Part shown: one piece after another, positions 26,111 through 34,121 of the stretch | Layout of the letters: the number at the start of each line of letters is the position of its first letter | How positions within the stretch are numbered: position 1 is the first letter of the stretch | Source of the DNA: JANSWO01 sp964351875 | GTDB taxonomy: Bacteria > Pseudomonadota > Gammaproteobacteria > Pseudomonadales > Azotimanducaceae | Direction: 5' to 3' | Assembly: GCA_964351875.1 (NCBI GenBank) | Contig: CAYGQC010000002.1 | Location: 1-64,000 of the forward strand | Length of the DNA: 64,000 nucleotides | The notes under the pieces: generated by a model | What the model was told of the DNA's origin: nothing | The model's database searches: none | Seen by the model: only the letters and a program-made list of their open reading frames with translations | Translations under genes and position numbers: made by a program

Positions 26111-26650
26111 GTGCAACTTTCCGGTGCGCTGAAACGTCGGGCTGCCGCGATTGAACTCGTGATCTTCGACGTCGACGGCGTGCTGACCGATGGCCAGATA
26201 ACCTACGACTCAGCCGGCAATGAGCACAAGTCGTTCCATGTCCAGGACGGCTCGGCCATCAAGCTCATGATGCGAGCCGGCATCCAGATTGGAATCATCA
26301 CAGGCAGATCGTCAGAACCCGTAAGCAGACGCGCGACCGAACTGGGCATCGCCTACTTATATCAAGGCAATGAGGACAAGCGCGGCGCCCTGGAAGACAT
26401 CCACATCCGTAGCGGCATAAGCCCCGAACACATGGCGCATTGCGGCGACGATCTCGCCGACCTGGCGTTGTTTGATCGCGTTGGCTTGGCCGTCAGCGTT
26501 CCAAACGGGCATCCGGAAGTACAACGCCGCGCTGACATCATCACGAACTCACCGGGCGGCCGCGGAGTCGCACGCGATCTCTGCGAATTGTTGCTACGTG
26601 CGCGTGGTGTCTGGGCCGAGATGCTGCCCCCCTCGCCACCAGCAGGCTGA
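26111..26650 (+). CDS. kdsC: 3-deoxy-D-manno-octulosonate 8-phosphate phosphatase KdsC
   Basis: HAD phosphatase that makes KDO for the LPS core. 179 residues from GTG at 26111, one base after the yrbG stop, with GAGG upstream; the longer frame overlaps yrbG and is rejected. Seen: motif I FDVDGVLTDG, motif II IITGRSS, HCGDDLADLALFDRVGLAVSVPNG and the catalytic-loop region. kdsD (arabinose-5-phosphate isomerase), which usually sits between yrbG and kdsC, is missing. Confidence 0.96.
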   Translation: MQLSGALKRRAAAIELVIFDVDGVLTDGQITYDSAGNEHKSFHVQDGSAIKLMMRAGIQIGIITGRSSEPVSRRATELGIAYLYQGNEDKRGALEDIHIRSGISPEHMAHCGDDLADLALFDRVGLAVSVPNGHPEVQRRADIITNSPGGRGVARDLCELLLRARGVWAEMLPPSPPAG

Positions 26651-26660
26651 GAACCAACCG

Positions 26661-27290
26661 TTGTTCCGCATGGTTACCATCATCTGCGTCATCCTGGTCA
26701 TCGCCGGAGGCCTGTGGCTGCTCTGGCTCCAGCCTGCCGGCGCGCGAGACGGCTTCGAGACGCTGCTGCCGCCCGAACTCGCCGATGAGCCGGACGTACT
26801 CATCGAAGGCGCGTTTATTCGCCAGTTCGAGCTCACTGGGAGCTTGAGATACACCCTGCGAGCGACGGAAATCCGGCACTTCGATCGGGACGCTCTCACC
26901 AACCTGCGGAAACCGGAGCTGGTGCTCTTTGACCCGGCCGAACCGCCCTGGAACATAAGCTCCCAACGGGGTCACATCACCGAAGGCAAACTCTCCGGCG
27001 TCGCCCAGGAGAAGGTCGAACTGATTGATGACGTTGTTCTTCTGCAGCGTCAGGCCGATGAAGGTTTCATCGAGATTCACACCCCTGGTCTTACGATCTA
27101 CCCCGACAGCCAGTACGCCGAATCCAGCCTCGATGTTATGATCGACACGAACGTCGGCCGCACCAAAGCGGTCGGACTCACTGGCGATCTCGCCACAGGT
27201 GTGATCAAACTCGGATCCAATGCCAAACAGCGCGTCCATACCATTGTTCTGCCGCAGACCTTGTCTGGTCGGCGCTCGCGCTCGTCCTGA
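26661..27290 (+). CDS. lptC: LPS export protein LptC
   Basis: Bitopic inner-membrane protein that receives LPS from LptB2FG and hands it to LptA. I favour TTG at 26661, which has GAGAA seven bases upstream and puts an Arg before the helix; ATG at 26670 is the alternative. 209 residues. Seen: N-terminal membrane segment MVTIICVILVIAGGLWLLW and a beta-jellyroll periplasmic domain (FELTGSLRYTLRATEIRHF, SSQRGHITEGKLSGVAQEKV). Position between kdsC and lptA confirms it. Confidence 0.88.
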   Translation: MFRMVTIICVILVIAGGLWLLWLQPAGARDGFETLLPPELADEPDVLIEGAFIRQFELTGSLRYTLRATEIRHFDRDALTNLRKPELVLFDPAEPPWNISSQRGHITEGKLSGVAQEKVELIDDVVLLQRQADEGFIEIHTPGLTIYPDSQYAESSLDVMIDTNVGRTKAVGLTGDLATGVIKLGSNAKQRVHTIVLPQTLSGRRSRSS

Positions 27291-27294
27291 TTTC

Positions 27295-27834
27295 GTGAGA
27301 CCCAGCCGTTTGACAGGATCGACAGGATTGACGGGCACACTGCTCATGCTGCTCGCAGCGATGGGCGTGTCCATGAACGCCCATGCTCTACCGGATGATG
27401 CCGGCCAGCCGATCCACATTCGCGGCGACAACGCGGAGTTCGACCAGAACAACGGCCTGTTGATCTACACCGGTGAGGTTCGAATCGATCAGGGCACGCT
27501 ACGGGTCACTGCGGACCGCATGGTTGTGGAGTATCGCGACGATCAAGTTGTCAAAATCACCGCCGAGGGCAAACCAGCCTCGTATCAGCAACAGCTGGAA
27601 TCCGACGAAGGCCTGGTCAATGCCGACGCGAAAACCATCGTCTATCACACCACTGCCGAGAAAGTGGATCTCATCGGAGATGCTTTCCTCACCCAGGAAG
27701 GCAACGAGTTCCAGGGCTCCGTGATTCGCTACAACATTCGCCAGGGCCGTGTCGACGCCGAATCTGGCAATGATGCACCCGTACGCATGATGCTCCAGCC
27801 CGCGCCCGTCGAACGCGCTCGCAATGGCGACTGA
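27295..27834 (+). CDS. lptA: Periplasmic LPS-bridge protein LptA
   Basis: Forms the periplasmic LPS bridge between LptC and LptD. 179 residues from GTG at 27295, four bases behind lptC; earlier in-frame starts lie inside lptC. Signal peptide ending MNAHA. Seen: PIHIRGDNAEFDQNNGLLIYTGEVRIDQGTLRVTADR and IVYHTTAEKVDLIGDAFLTQEGNEFQG, the OstA/LptA jellyroll repeats. The start codon is uncertain by a few codons, since the ribosome site is weak. Confidence 0.92.
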   Translation: MRPSRLTGSTGLTGTLLMLLAAMGVSMNAHALPDDAGQPIHIRGDNAEFDQNNGLLIYTGEVRIDQGTLRVTADRMVVEYRDDQVVKITAEGKPASYQQQLESDEGLVNADAKTIVYHTTAEKVDLIGDAFLTQEGNEFQGSVIRYNIRQGRVDAESGNDAPVRMMLQPAPVERARNGD

Positions 27835-27879
27835 AACCTTCATTAAAATCGCAAGCAGGCAACAAACCGGCAAGCGCTC

Positions 27880-28605
27880 GTGAGCACCCTAACCGCGACC
27901 CAGCTCGTCAAACACTACGGCAACAAAGTCGCTGTCGCCGACATTTCGATGCGAATCGACAGCGGCGAGATCGTCGGCTTGCTTGGTGCTAACGGCGCAG
28001 GCAAGACCACCTGTTTCTACATGATCGTCGGTTTGCTACGGGCCGACGCCGGTGTCATCGCAATCGACGATCGGGAGATCACCCACACACCCATGCACAC
28101 ACGAGCCCGCCTGGGCATCGGCTACCTGCCCCAGGATGCAAGCGTGTTTCGCCGGCTGAGCGTGGTGGACAACCTCATGGCCGTGATCGAGCTGAATCGC
28201 TCCGTTGCCCGCCGCGATCGACGAGCTATGGCCGATCGCCTGCTGTCGGAGTTCAATCTCTCAGCGCTGCGCGAGCAACGCGGCGAAAGCTTGTCCGGCG
28301 GCGAGCGCCGACGCCTGGAAATCGCCCGCGCGCTGGCCAGCCAACCTAGGTTCATGCTGCTCGATGAGCCGTTTGCCGGTGTCGACCCCATATCAGTGTC
28401 CGACATCAAGGCCGGGATTTCCGATCTTGCCGAGCGGGACATCGGGGTGCTGATTACGGACCACAGCGTGCGCGAGACACTGGACATATGTGATCGCGCC
28501 TACATCGTGCATGACGGCGTGATCATCGCCGAGGGCGGAACCGATGACATACTGCGCAATGAGACCGTGCGCAGTGTCTATCTCGGTGACAGCTTTACGC
28601 TGTAG
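27880..28605 (+). CDS. lptB: LPS export ABC transporter ATPase LptB
   Basis: Cytoplasmic ATPase of the LptB2FG extractor. 241 residues from GTG. Seen: Walker A GANGAGKTT, Q-loop YLPQDASVFRRLSV, signature LSGGERRRLEIARAL, Walker B FMLLDEPFAGVDPISV, and ITDHSVRETLDICDRAYI with the switch His. The C terminus RSVYLGDSF matches the LptB-specific tail. 45 bases behind lptA, 40 before rpoN. Confidence 0.98.
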   Translation: MSTLTATQLVKHYGNKVAVADISMRIDSGEIVGLLGANGAGKTTCFYMIVGLLRADAGVIAIDDREITHTPMHTRARLGIGYLPQDASVFRRLSVVDNLMAVIELNRSVARRDRRAMADRLLSEFNLSALREQRGESLSGGERRRLEIARALASQPRFMLLDEPFAGVDPISVSDIKAGISDLAERDIGVLITDHSVRETLDICDRAYIVHDGVIIAEGGTDDILRNETVRSVYLGDSFTL

Positions 28606-28645
28606 GCTGGATATTTAGCAATGTCGATGATCGCCTCCGCCTGAC

Positions 28646-30115
28646 ATGAAGCAGTCACTTCAGCTCAAGATTGGTCAATCGCTGACCATGACCCCCCAAT
28701 TGCAACAGGCGATCCGTCTGCTGCAACTGTCATCGCTTGAGTTGTCGGCAGAAATCACGCAGGCGCTCGAATCGAACCCGATGCTGGAGGCTGACGAAGA
28801 TGCTGACAGCATCGACGACGACCTCGCCACAGGCGACTCCGACGACGAACTCGAGGCGGACGGTCTGCAGGATCCTGCAGACCCGGAAATGACCGGCGAC
28901 ATGGAAGAAGCCTGGGATGCTGAGCTTCCAGATGACCTGCCGGTCGACAGCTCCTGGGACGATATCTATCAGCCGAGCAGCACGCCGAGCACACCCGCAT
29001 CCGACGACGATTTCCGCCCCGAAGACAGCAGCGAGGAGACGCTCCAGGACCATCTCCTGTGGCAGCTCAACCTGACGCCCATGTCCGACACCGACCGGGC
29101 GATCGCGCTGGCGATTATCGATGGCATAGACAGCGCGGGGATGCTGCTGACCTCACTGGACGACATCGTCAGCGACATGCCCGAGGACGTGGAGATCGAA
29201 GAGGTCACGGCAGTACTCAAACGCGTGCAGCAATTCGACCCACCCGGCATCGCTGCGCGCGATCTTGGCGAGTGCCTGTGTCTGCAACTCGCTGCGTTAC
29301 CGGACCCACCGCCAGCCGCAACGCTTGCGCAAGTCCTGCTGAGCGAACATATGAAAGCGCTCAGCACGCGCGACTACGCGGGAATCAAGCGCGCGTTGAA
29401 GCTGTCCGATGAGGAACTCGCTGGGGCCATCGAACTGATTCAGACGCTGAACCCCAGACCGGGCAACGCGGTTGACACAAGCGAGCCTGAGTACGTCGTG
29501 CCAGACGTATTCGTGCGCAAGGATGGCAATCGCTGGCTGGTCGAGCTGAACAACGACACGCTGCCCAAACTACGCATAAACAACGGCTATGCCGGGCTGA
29601 TCAAACGCGCCGATAGCAGCCGGGATAACACCTTTCTGAAGGACAACCTGCAGGAAGCTCGCTGGTTCCTCAAGAGCATCGCCAGCCGCCAGGAAACACT
29701 CATGAAGGTGGCCAGCCAAATCGTCGAGCAACAGCGCGGTTTTCTCGAGTATGGCGAAGAAGCCATGAAACCCCTAGTGCTGCAGGACATTGCGGATGCG
29801 ATCGAGATGCACGAGTCGACCGTCTCCCGGGTGACCAACCGTAAGTACATGCACACGCCCCGGGGCATCTTCGAACTGAAGTACTTTTTCTCCAGCCATG
29901 TGGGCACCACCGGCGGCGGAGAAGTCTCAAGCACCGCGATCCGCGCCCTGATCAAGAAGCTCACCGGCGAGGAGAACCCGCGCAAACCCTTGAGTGATAA
30001 CAAGATTGCCAGCCTGCTCGCCGAACAGGATATTAAGGTCGCGCGACGGACCGTGGCGAAGTATCGTGAGTCCATGGCTATACCGCCGTCGAACGAACGA
30101 AAGCGTCTTGTCTAG
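28646..30115 (+). CDS. rpoN: RNA polymerase sigma-54 factor
   Basis: Sigma factor for -24/-12 promoters that needs AAA activators. 489 residues. Seen: Gln/Leu-rich region I (LKIGQSLTMTPQLQQAIRLL), acidic region II (about residues 45-115, full of Asp/Glu), core-binding and HTH segments (DIADAIEMHESTVSRVTNRKYMHTPRG), and the RpoN box ARRTVAKYRESMAIPPSNER near the C terminus. Location between lptB and hpf-ptsN is conserved. Confidence 0.98.
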   Translation: MKQSLQLKIGQSLTMTPQLQQAIRLLQLSSLELSAEITQALESNPMLEADEDADSIDDDLATGDSDDELEADGLQDPADPEMTGDMEEAWDAELPDDLPVDSSWDDIYQPSSTPSTPASDDDFRPEDSSEETLQDHLLWQLNLTPMSDTDRAIALAIIDGIDSAGMLLTSLDDIVSDMPEDVEIEEVTAVLKRVQQFDPPGIAARDLGECLCLQLAALPDPPPAATLAQVLLSEHMKALSTRDYAGIKRALKLSDEELAGAIELIQTLNPRPGNAVDTSEPEYVVPDVFVRKDGNRWLVELNNDTLPKLRINNGYAGLIKRADSSRDNTFLKDNLQEARWFLKSIASRQETLMKVASQIVEQQRGFLEYGEEAMKPLVLQDIADAIEMHESTVSRVTNRKYMHTPRGIFELKYFFSSHVGTTGGGEVSSTAIRALIKKLTGEENPRKPLSDNKIASLLAEQDIKVARRTVAKYRESMAIPPSNERKRLV

Positions 30116-30519
30116 GGTGCCACCAAGCACAACCTGTCGGGCCGCGCATGACGCGCTAACCAGACCCTGCGCCTGCAGGTTCAGCGCGCCGATTTCTCAT
30201 CGCACAGCATCCCACGCAGCTCCTTACCCAGCTCGCTTCCCAACTCGCGCCCCGACTCGCGCCCCGACTCGCGGCTCAACTCACCCCCCAACCCGCAATG
30301 CACCTGGGGAAGCGAGCCGGCTCGAGTGTCACCCGCCGATCCAGGCCGCGTCCGCAGGTTCCACCCCCGCGTTTCGGGGGCGAATTTGTCGCACAAGCAC
30401 CACAATCACTGGCCAAACAAGGTCTATGCTCTGGATACCAGTTCAGCGCGGACAACCGCGCGATCGGAGTGCGGGATACACGGATAACAAATCGCTGCGG
30501 CATTCACTATCTTTAACCG
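30116..30519. other. rpoN-hpf intergenic region with a 12-base repeat
   Basis: About 400 bases without a credible gene. A degenerate 12-base tandem repeat of the form CCNACTCGCGCC fills 30216-30299 (about seven units, the middle four closest). Further on, GC-rich sequence runs to about 30390, then AT-richer sequence toward hpf. I looked for a -24/-12 (TGGCAC-N5-TTGC) site and did not find a good one. Confidence 0.7.
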
Positions 30520-30546
30520 GCAGTGCACAGCGCACTGCTTTCTTGT
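30520..30546 (+). terminator. Terminator-like hairpin before hpf
   Basis: Perfect seven-base stem GCAGTGC / GCACTGC with loop ACAGC (30520-30538), followed by TTTCTTGT. It ends only 19 bases before the hpf ATG, too close for a promoter to fit between. It could end rpoN transcripts or act as an attenuator for hpf. Confidence 0.55.
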
Positions 30547-30564
30547 CACGCCTGGAGGTAACCT

Positions 30565-30864
30565 ATGCAACTGAGCATCACCGGCCATCATGTCGACGTC
30601 ACTGACGCGCTGCGTAACTACGTAAACGCAAAATTCGACAGGATTGAGAGGCACTACGACCACATCACCAACGCACATGTCGTGCTGACGGTGGAGAAGC
30701 AGATACAGAAGGCCGAGGCGACGCTGCACGTAACTGGCAGCGAAGTTTTTGCTGATAGTGAAAACGAAGACCTGTACGCCGCTATCGATGCGATGAGTGA
30801 CAAGCTTGATCGACAGATCATCAAGCACAAAGAAAAGACCGTCGAACGCCACCGCGGTCGCTGA
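30565..30864 (+). CDS. hpf: Ribosome hibernation-promoting factor, short form
   Basis: Binds the 30S A/P-site region and drives formation of inactive 100S dimers. 99 residues, the short gammaproteobacterial form. Seen: MQLSITGHHVDVTDALRNYV, KFDRIERHYDHITNAHVVL, and the C-terminal basic KHKEKTVERHRGR. Strong ribosome site GGAGGT seven bases upstream. Eight bases before ptsN. Confidence 0.96.
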   Translation: MQLSITGHHVDVTDALRNYVNAKFDRIERHYDHITNAHVVLTVEKQIQKAEATLHVTGSEVFADSENEDLYAAIDAMSDKLDRQIIKHKEKTVERHRGR

Positions 30865-30872
30865 GGAGAGAC

Positions 30873-31559
30873 ATGAGCGCGCATTCTGATCCCAGCGGTG
30901 ACCGCAACGCCGCCGCCGAGAAACCGAATGCCAGCTCTCACAGACTGGCCGACGTTCTGCTGTCGGAGTGCACGCAGGCCCAGGCCAAACTGGGCAGCAG
31001 AAAGGCGACGCTCGACCTCGCCGCAAACCTGCTCACTGGCCAAAGCCCGAGCGCCACCGGCTCGGACACCACCGACTCGGACACAGAAGACTCTGGCGGC
31101 GATCCTGCAAGACCCCCGGCCGATGAAATCGTTCTGGCGCCGAAGGACAACGCCGGCGACGTCGAAGACTTTGAGGAAACGCTAACATCTCGCGCCGTCT
31201 ACGAAGCCCTGTTGGCACGAGAACGGCTTGGTAGCACCGCGCTCGGTGAAGGCGTGGCCATTCCGCACTGCCGCCTGGCCGGCATGACAGGCATTCGCGC
31301 CGCGCTTCTGACCCTCGACCAGGGCGTTGATTTCGACGCGCCCGACGGCAACCCGGTCGATTTGTTGTGCTGCCTGATCGTGGGCGAAGAAGAGCAGGAT
31401 CACCATCTCAAGCTGCTCTCTCAACTTGCGCAGATATTCAGCGATGCGGGCAAACGCCGAGCGCTTCGAGCAGAAAAGACCACCGACGGTTTGTATCGAC
31501 AGTTACTAGCGTTCGCACCCGATTCCGATCGGGACGCTGCGCAAGACGCGACGCAATGA
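30873..31559 (+). CDS. ptsN: Nitrogen-related PTS enzyme IIA (PtsN) with acidic insertion
   Basis: Phospho-acceptor of the nitrogen PTS; regulates potassium uptake, KdpD and stress responses in other gammaproteobacteria. 228 residues against the usual 150-165. The extra length is one block of about 50 residues (roughly 54-104) rich in Ser, Thr, Asp and Glu, between the first helix (KATLDLAANLL) and AVYEALLARERLGSTALGEGVAIPHCR. The phospho-His in IPH is present; the next residue is Cys instead of Gly. The C-terminal half (FDAPDGNPVDLLCCLIV, HLKLLSQLAQIFSD) is normal. Stop overlaps rapZ as ATGA. Confidence 0.93.
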   Translation: MSAHSDPSGDRNAAAEKPNASSHRLADVLLSECTQAQAKLGSRKATLDLAANLLTGQSPSATGSDTTDSDTEDSGGDPARPPADEIVLAPKDNAGDVEDFEETLTSRAVYEALLARERLGSTALGEGVAIPHCRLAGMTGIRAALLTLDQGVDFDAPDGNPVDLLCCLIVGEEEQDHHLKLLSQLAQIFSDAGKRRALRAEKTTDGLYRQLLAFAPDSDRDAAQDATQ

Positions 31560-32413
31560 AGCTCTACATTCTCTCGGGACGCAGCGGATCCGGGAAAAGT
31601 ACCGCTCTGCGCGCGCTGGAGGATGTCGGTTTCAACTGCATCGACAACTTTCCCGTGAGCCTGCTGCAGTCCCTGGTCCACAATGCCGTGCGCGATCCGC
31701 TTAAGCGCAGCGACAAAACCGCCGTGTGCATCGATGCTCGCAGCACAGCCCTAGAACGCTTTCCCGAGATCCTTCTGTCGCTCGACCGGATGGATCTCGA
31801 CATACAGCTCATCTACCTCGATGCCCGCAGCCCGGAGCTGGTGAAACGCTTCAGCGAGACCCGCCGCCGACACCCGCTTACCAACGACAATACGGATCTG
31901 CGTCAGGCGCTCGACGCCGAGCAAGCCGTGCTGGAGAACATCGCCGATCTCGCTGATCTCAATATCGATACGACAACGATGGCGGCCAGCGCCCTCGTTG
32001 AGTTGATCAAATCCCGAGTAGCCGAGCGCGTTGGTGACGAGTTGTCTCTGCTGTTTCGCTCATTCGGCTTCAAATACGGCGTACCCGTCGACGCTGACAT
32101 GGTGTTCGATATCCGCTGCCTACCGAACCCGTATTGGGACGAAGACCTGCGAGGGTTCACCGGTCTCGACGCACCTGTAGAGCGCTTTCTGTCCAAACAG
32201 GACGACGTCAATGACATGTTCAATGACATTCGAACCTTCCTGGAGCGCTGGATTCCCAGCTTCGAAGCCAACAACCGTGTCTATATCACCGTTGCTATCG
32301 GCTGCACCGGCGGACAACACCGTTCGGTCTACATGTCAGAACGGCTGGGCGCTCACTTCGAAAGCGATCGCGAAAACGTGCTGGTTCGGCATCGGGAGCT
32401 GAATCGCCGGTGA
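31556..32413 (+). CDS. rapZ: RNase adapter protein RapZ
   Basis: Binds GlmZ sRNA and directs RNase E to it, tuning glucosamine-6-phosphate synthase; also binds nucleotides. 285 residues from ATG at 31556; the longer frame overlaps ptsN. Seen: Walker A GRSGSGKST, ALEDVGFNCIDNFPVSLL, ETRRRHPL, and the C-terminal domain FKYGVPVDADMVFDIRCLPNPYW with GCTGGQHRSVYMSERLG. Overlaps both neighbours by four bases. Confidence 0.97.
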   Translation: MKLYILSGRSGSGKSTALRALEDVGFNCIDNFPVSLLQSLVHNAVRDPLKRSDKTAVCIDARSTALERFPEILLSLDRMDLDIQLIYLDARSPELVKRFSETRRRHPLTNDNTDLRQALDAEQAVLENIADLADLNIDTTTMAASALVELIKSRVAERVGDELSLLFRSFGFKYGVPVDADMVFDIRCLPNPYWDEDLRGFTGLDAPVERFLSKQDDVNDMFNDIRTFLERWIPSFEANNRVYITVAIGCTGGQHRSVYMSERLGAHFESDRENVLVRHRELNRR

Positions 32414-32679
32414 CCAGCGCGACCCTGGATATCGTCAACAAGCTCGGCCTGCATGCTCGCGCTGCCAGCAAGCTGGTCAGCACCAGCAAAGCCTTCGGCG
32501 CAAAGCTGACTCTGACGTTCAACGACCGCAGCGTCGATGCCAAGAGCATCATGGGTGTGATGACCCTCGGCGCTCCCTTCGGCTCAGTCGTCAACGTCGA
32601 CGCCGAGGGTGATGACGCCGAGGCGGCGGTCAAAGCGCTCACTGAACTGTTCGCAGAGCGCTTCGGCGAAGCCGAGTAA
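32410..32679 (+). CDS. npr: Nitrogen PTS phosphocarrier NPr (HPr family)
   Basis: HPr-like carrier that phosphorylates PtsN (31556 upstream neighbour cluster). 89 residues from GTG overlapping the rapZ stop as GTGA. Seen: active-site His in NKLGLHARAASKLV and the regulatory-serine region DAKSIMGVMTLGA. PtsP, the enzyme I of the pathway, is not in this window. Confidence 0.95.
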   Translation: MTSATLDIVNKLGLHARAASKLVSTSKAFGAKLTLTFNDRSVDAKSIMGVMTLGAPFGSVVNVDAEGDDAEAAVKALTELFAERFGEAE

Positions 32680-32772
32680 GCGTCTCGCCAAAGCACCGTA
32701 GGGACCACGCTTAACGCCAGGGTCGGGCTGCGCCGCATAGTATCGACACAACCACCGTGTAGACTTTGAGGC

Positions 32773-34110
32773 ATGGAAGCCGACGAACAGATAAGCGAGA
32801 TCATCCGCAGTTTCGCGATCGACAGCAGCGACGAGACTCGCCTGCTGCTCAGATCACTGCGGCCGCAGGAAATTGCCACCCTGCTCGCGTCGGTACGAAC
32901 CACGGAACGCCAGGTCGTCTGGGGGCTGCTCAGCGATGAAGCTCGCAATCAGACCCTGCAGCATCTGGGTGAGGACATTCGCGCAGATTTTCTGGTCACG
33001 ATGGACACGGCAGAACTCGTCGCCGCCGCGGGAGAGCTCGACACAGACGACTTCGCTGACATCCTTCAGCAACTACCTCAAACACTGACCGATCAGGTTC
33101 TGGGCTCCATGGACGCGGCGGACCGCGCGCGCGTCGAAGAAGTCCTCGCCTACCCCGACGACACCGCCGGCGGCCTGATGAACACCGATACCATTACGGT
33201 TCGGCCCAGGCACGCCATCGAGATTGTGCTTCGCTACCTGCGCCTGAGGAAGGACATTCCTGCGGCAACGGACGCACTGATTGTCGTCAACTCGCGCGAC
33301 GAATTTGTCGGCCTGCTGCAGGTTACAAAGCTCCTGACCTCAGATCCCTCGGTAACTGTGCGCGAGATCATGGACACGGAGATCGAGCCCATCCAGGTCA
33401 ACGCACCGGATACTGAAGTCGCTCGAATTTTTGCCGAGCAAGATCTCGTCTCGGCCCCCGTCGTCGACGAGAACGGCAAGCTACTCGGCCGAATCACCAT
33501 TGATGACGTCGTCGACGTCATCATCGAGGACGCGGGCGAAGCACTGCTCGCCCATGCAGGTCTCGACATCGACGAAGACACCTTCGCGCCGATCGGACGC
33601 TCCGCGCGCAGCCGCGCCGTCTGGCTCGGCATCAATCTGATGACTGCATTCCTCGCGTCAGCCGTGATCAGTATCTTTGAAGACACCATCGCCAAAGTCG
33701 TCGCGCTCGCCATACTCATGCCTATTGTCGCCAGCATGGGCGGGATCGCCGGAACGCAGACACTGACCATCGTGGTACGCGGCATGGCGCTCGGCCACAT
33801 CCGCAAAGGCAACCTCATCTGGCTCATGAATCGCGAACTGGCCGTGTCCGTACTGAACGGTCTGCTCTGGGCAAGCCTGGTGGCAATCGCTGCTACCGTC
33901 GCGTTTCAGGACACGTTGCTCGGCCTCATCATCGCCATCGCGATGATCGCCAATATGTTCGTGGCTGCACTCGCCGGCTCCCTGCTACCGAGCATGCTGC
34001 AACGCCTGGGCATCGACCCCGCCATCGCTGGCGGCGTGATCCTCACAACGATCACCGACGTTGCGGGGTTCTGTTTATTCCTGGGGCTTGCGACGTGGGC
34101 GTATGCGTAA
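32773..34110 (+). CDS. mgtE: Magnesium transporter MgtE
   Basis: Mg2+-gated channel of the inner membrane. 445 residues: N-terminal MgtE_N superhelical domain (to about 130), two CBS domains (about 135-250; MNTDTITVRPRHAIEIVLRYL, LGRITIDDVVDVI) and a C-terminal pore domain with five membrane helices (about 275-445), including ILMPIVASMGGIAGTQTLTIVVRG, the family pore signature. Convergent with pmbA, 11 bases apart. Confidence 0.97.
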   Translation: MEADEQISEIIRSFAIDSSDETRLLLRSLRPQEIATLLASVRTTERQVVWGLLSDEARNQTLQHLGEDIRADFLVTMDTAELVAAAGELDTDDFADILQQLPQTLTDQVLGSMDAADRARVEEVLAYPDDTAGGLMNTDTITVRPRHAIEIVLRYLRLRKDIPAATDALIVVNSRDEFVGLLQVTKLLTSDPSVTVREIMDTEIEPIQVNAPDTEVARIFAEQDLVSAPVVDENGKLLGRITIDDVVDVIIEDAGEALLAHAGLDIDEDTFAPIGRSARSRAVWLGINLMTAFLASAVISIFEDTIAKVVALAILMPIVASMGGIAGTQTLTIVVRGMALGHIRKGNLIWLMNRELAVSVLNGLLWASLVAIAATVAFQDTLLGLIIAIAMIANMFVAALAGSLLPSMLQRLGIDPAIAGGVILTTITDVAGFCLFLGLATWAYA

Positions 34111-34121
34111 CAACTTGCGCG

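Noticed and set aside
30116..30564. Sigma-54 promoter before hpf
   Set aside because: No TGGCAC-N5-TTGC match was found; the closest, around TGGCC near 30413, lacks the -12 half.
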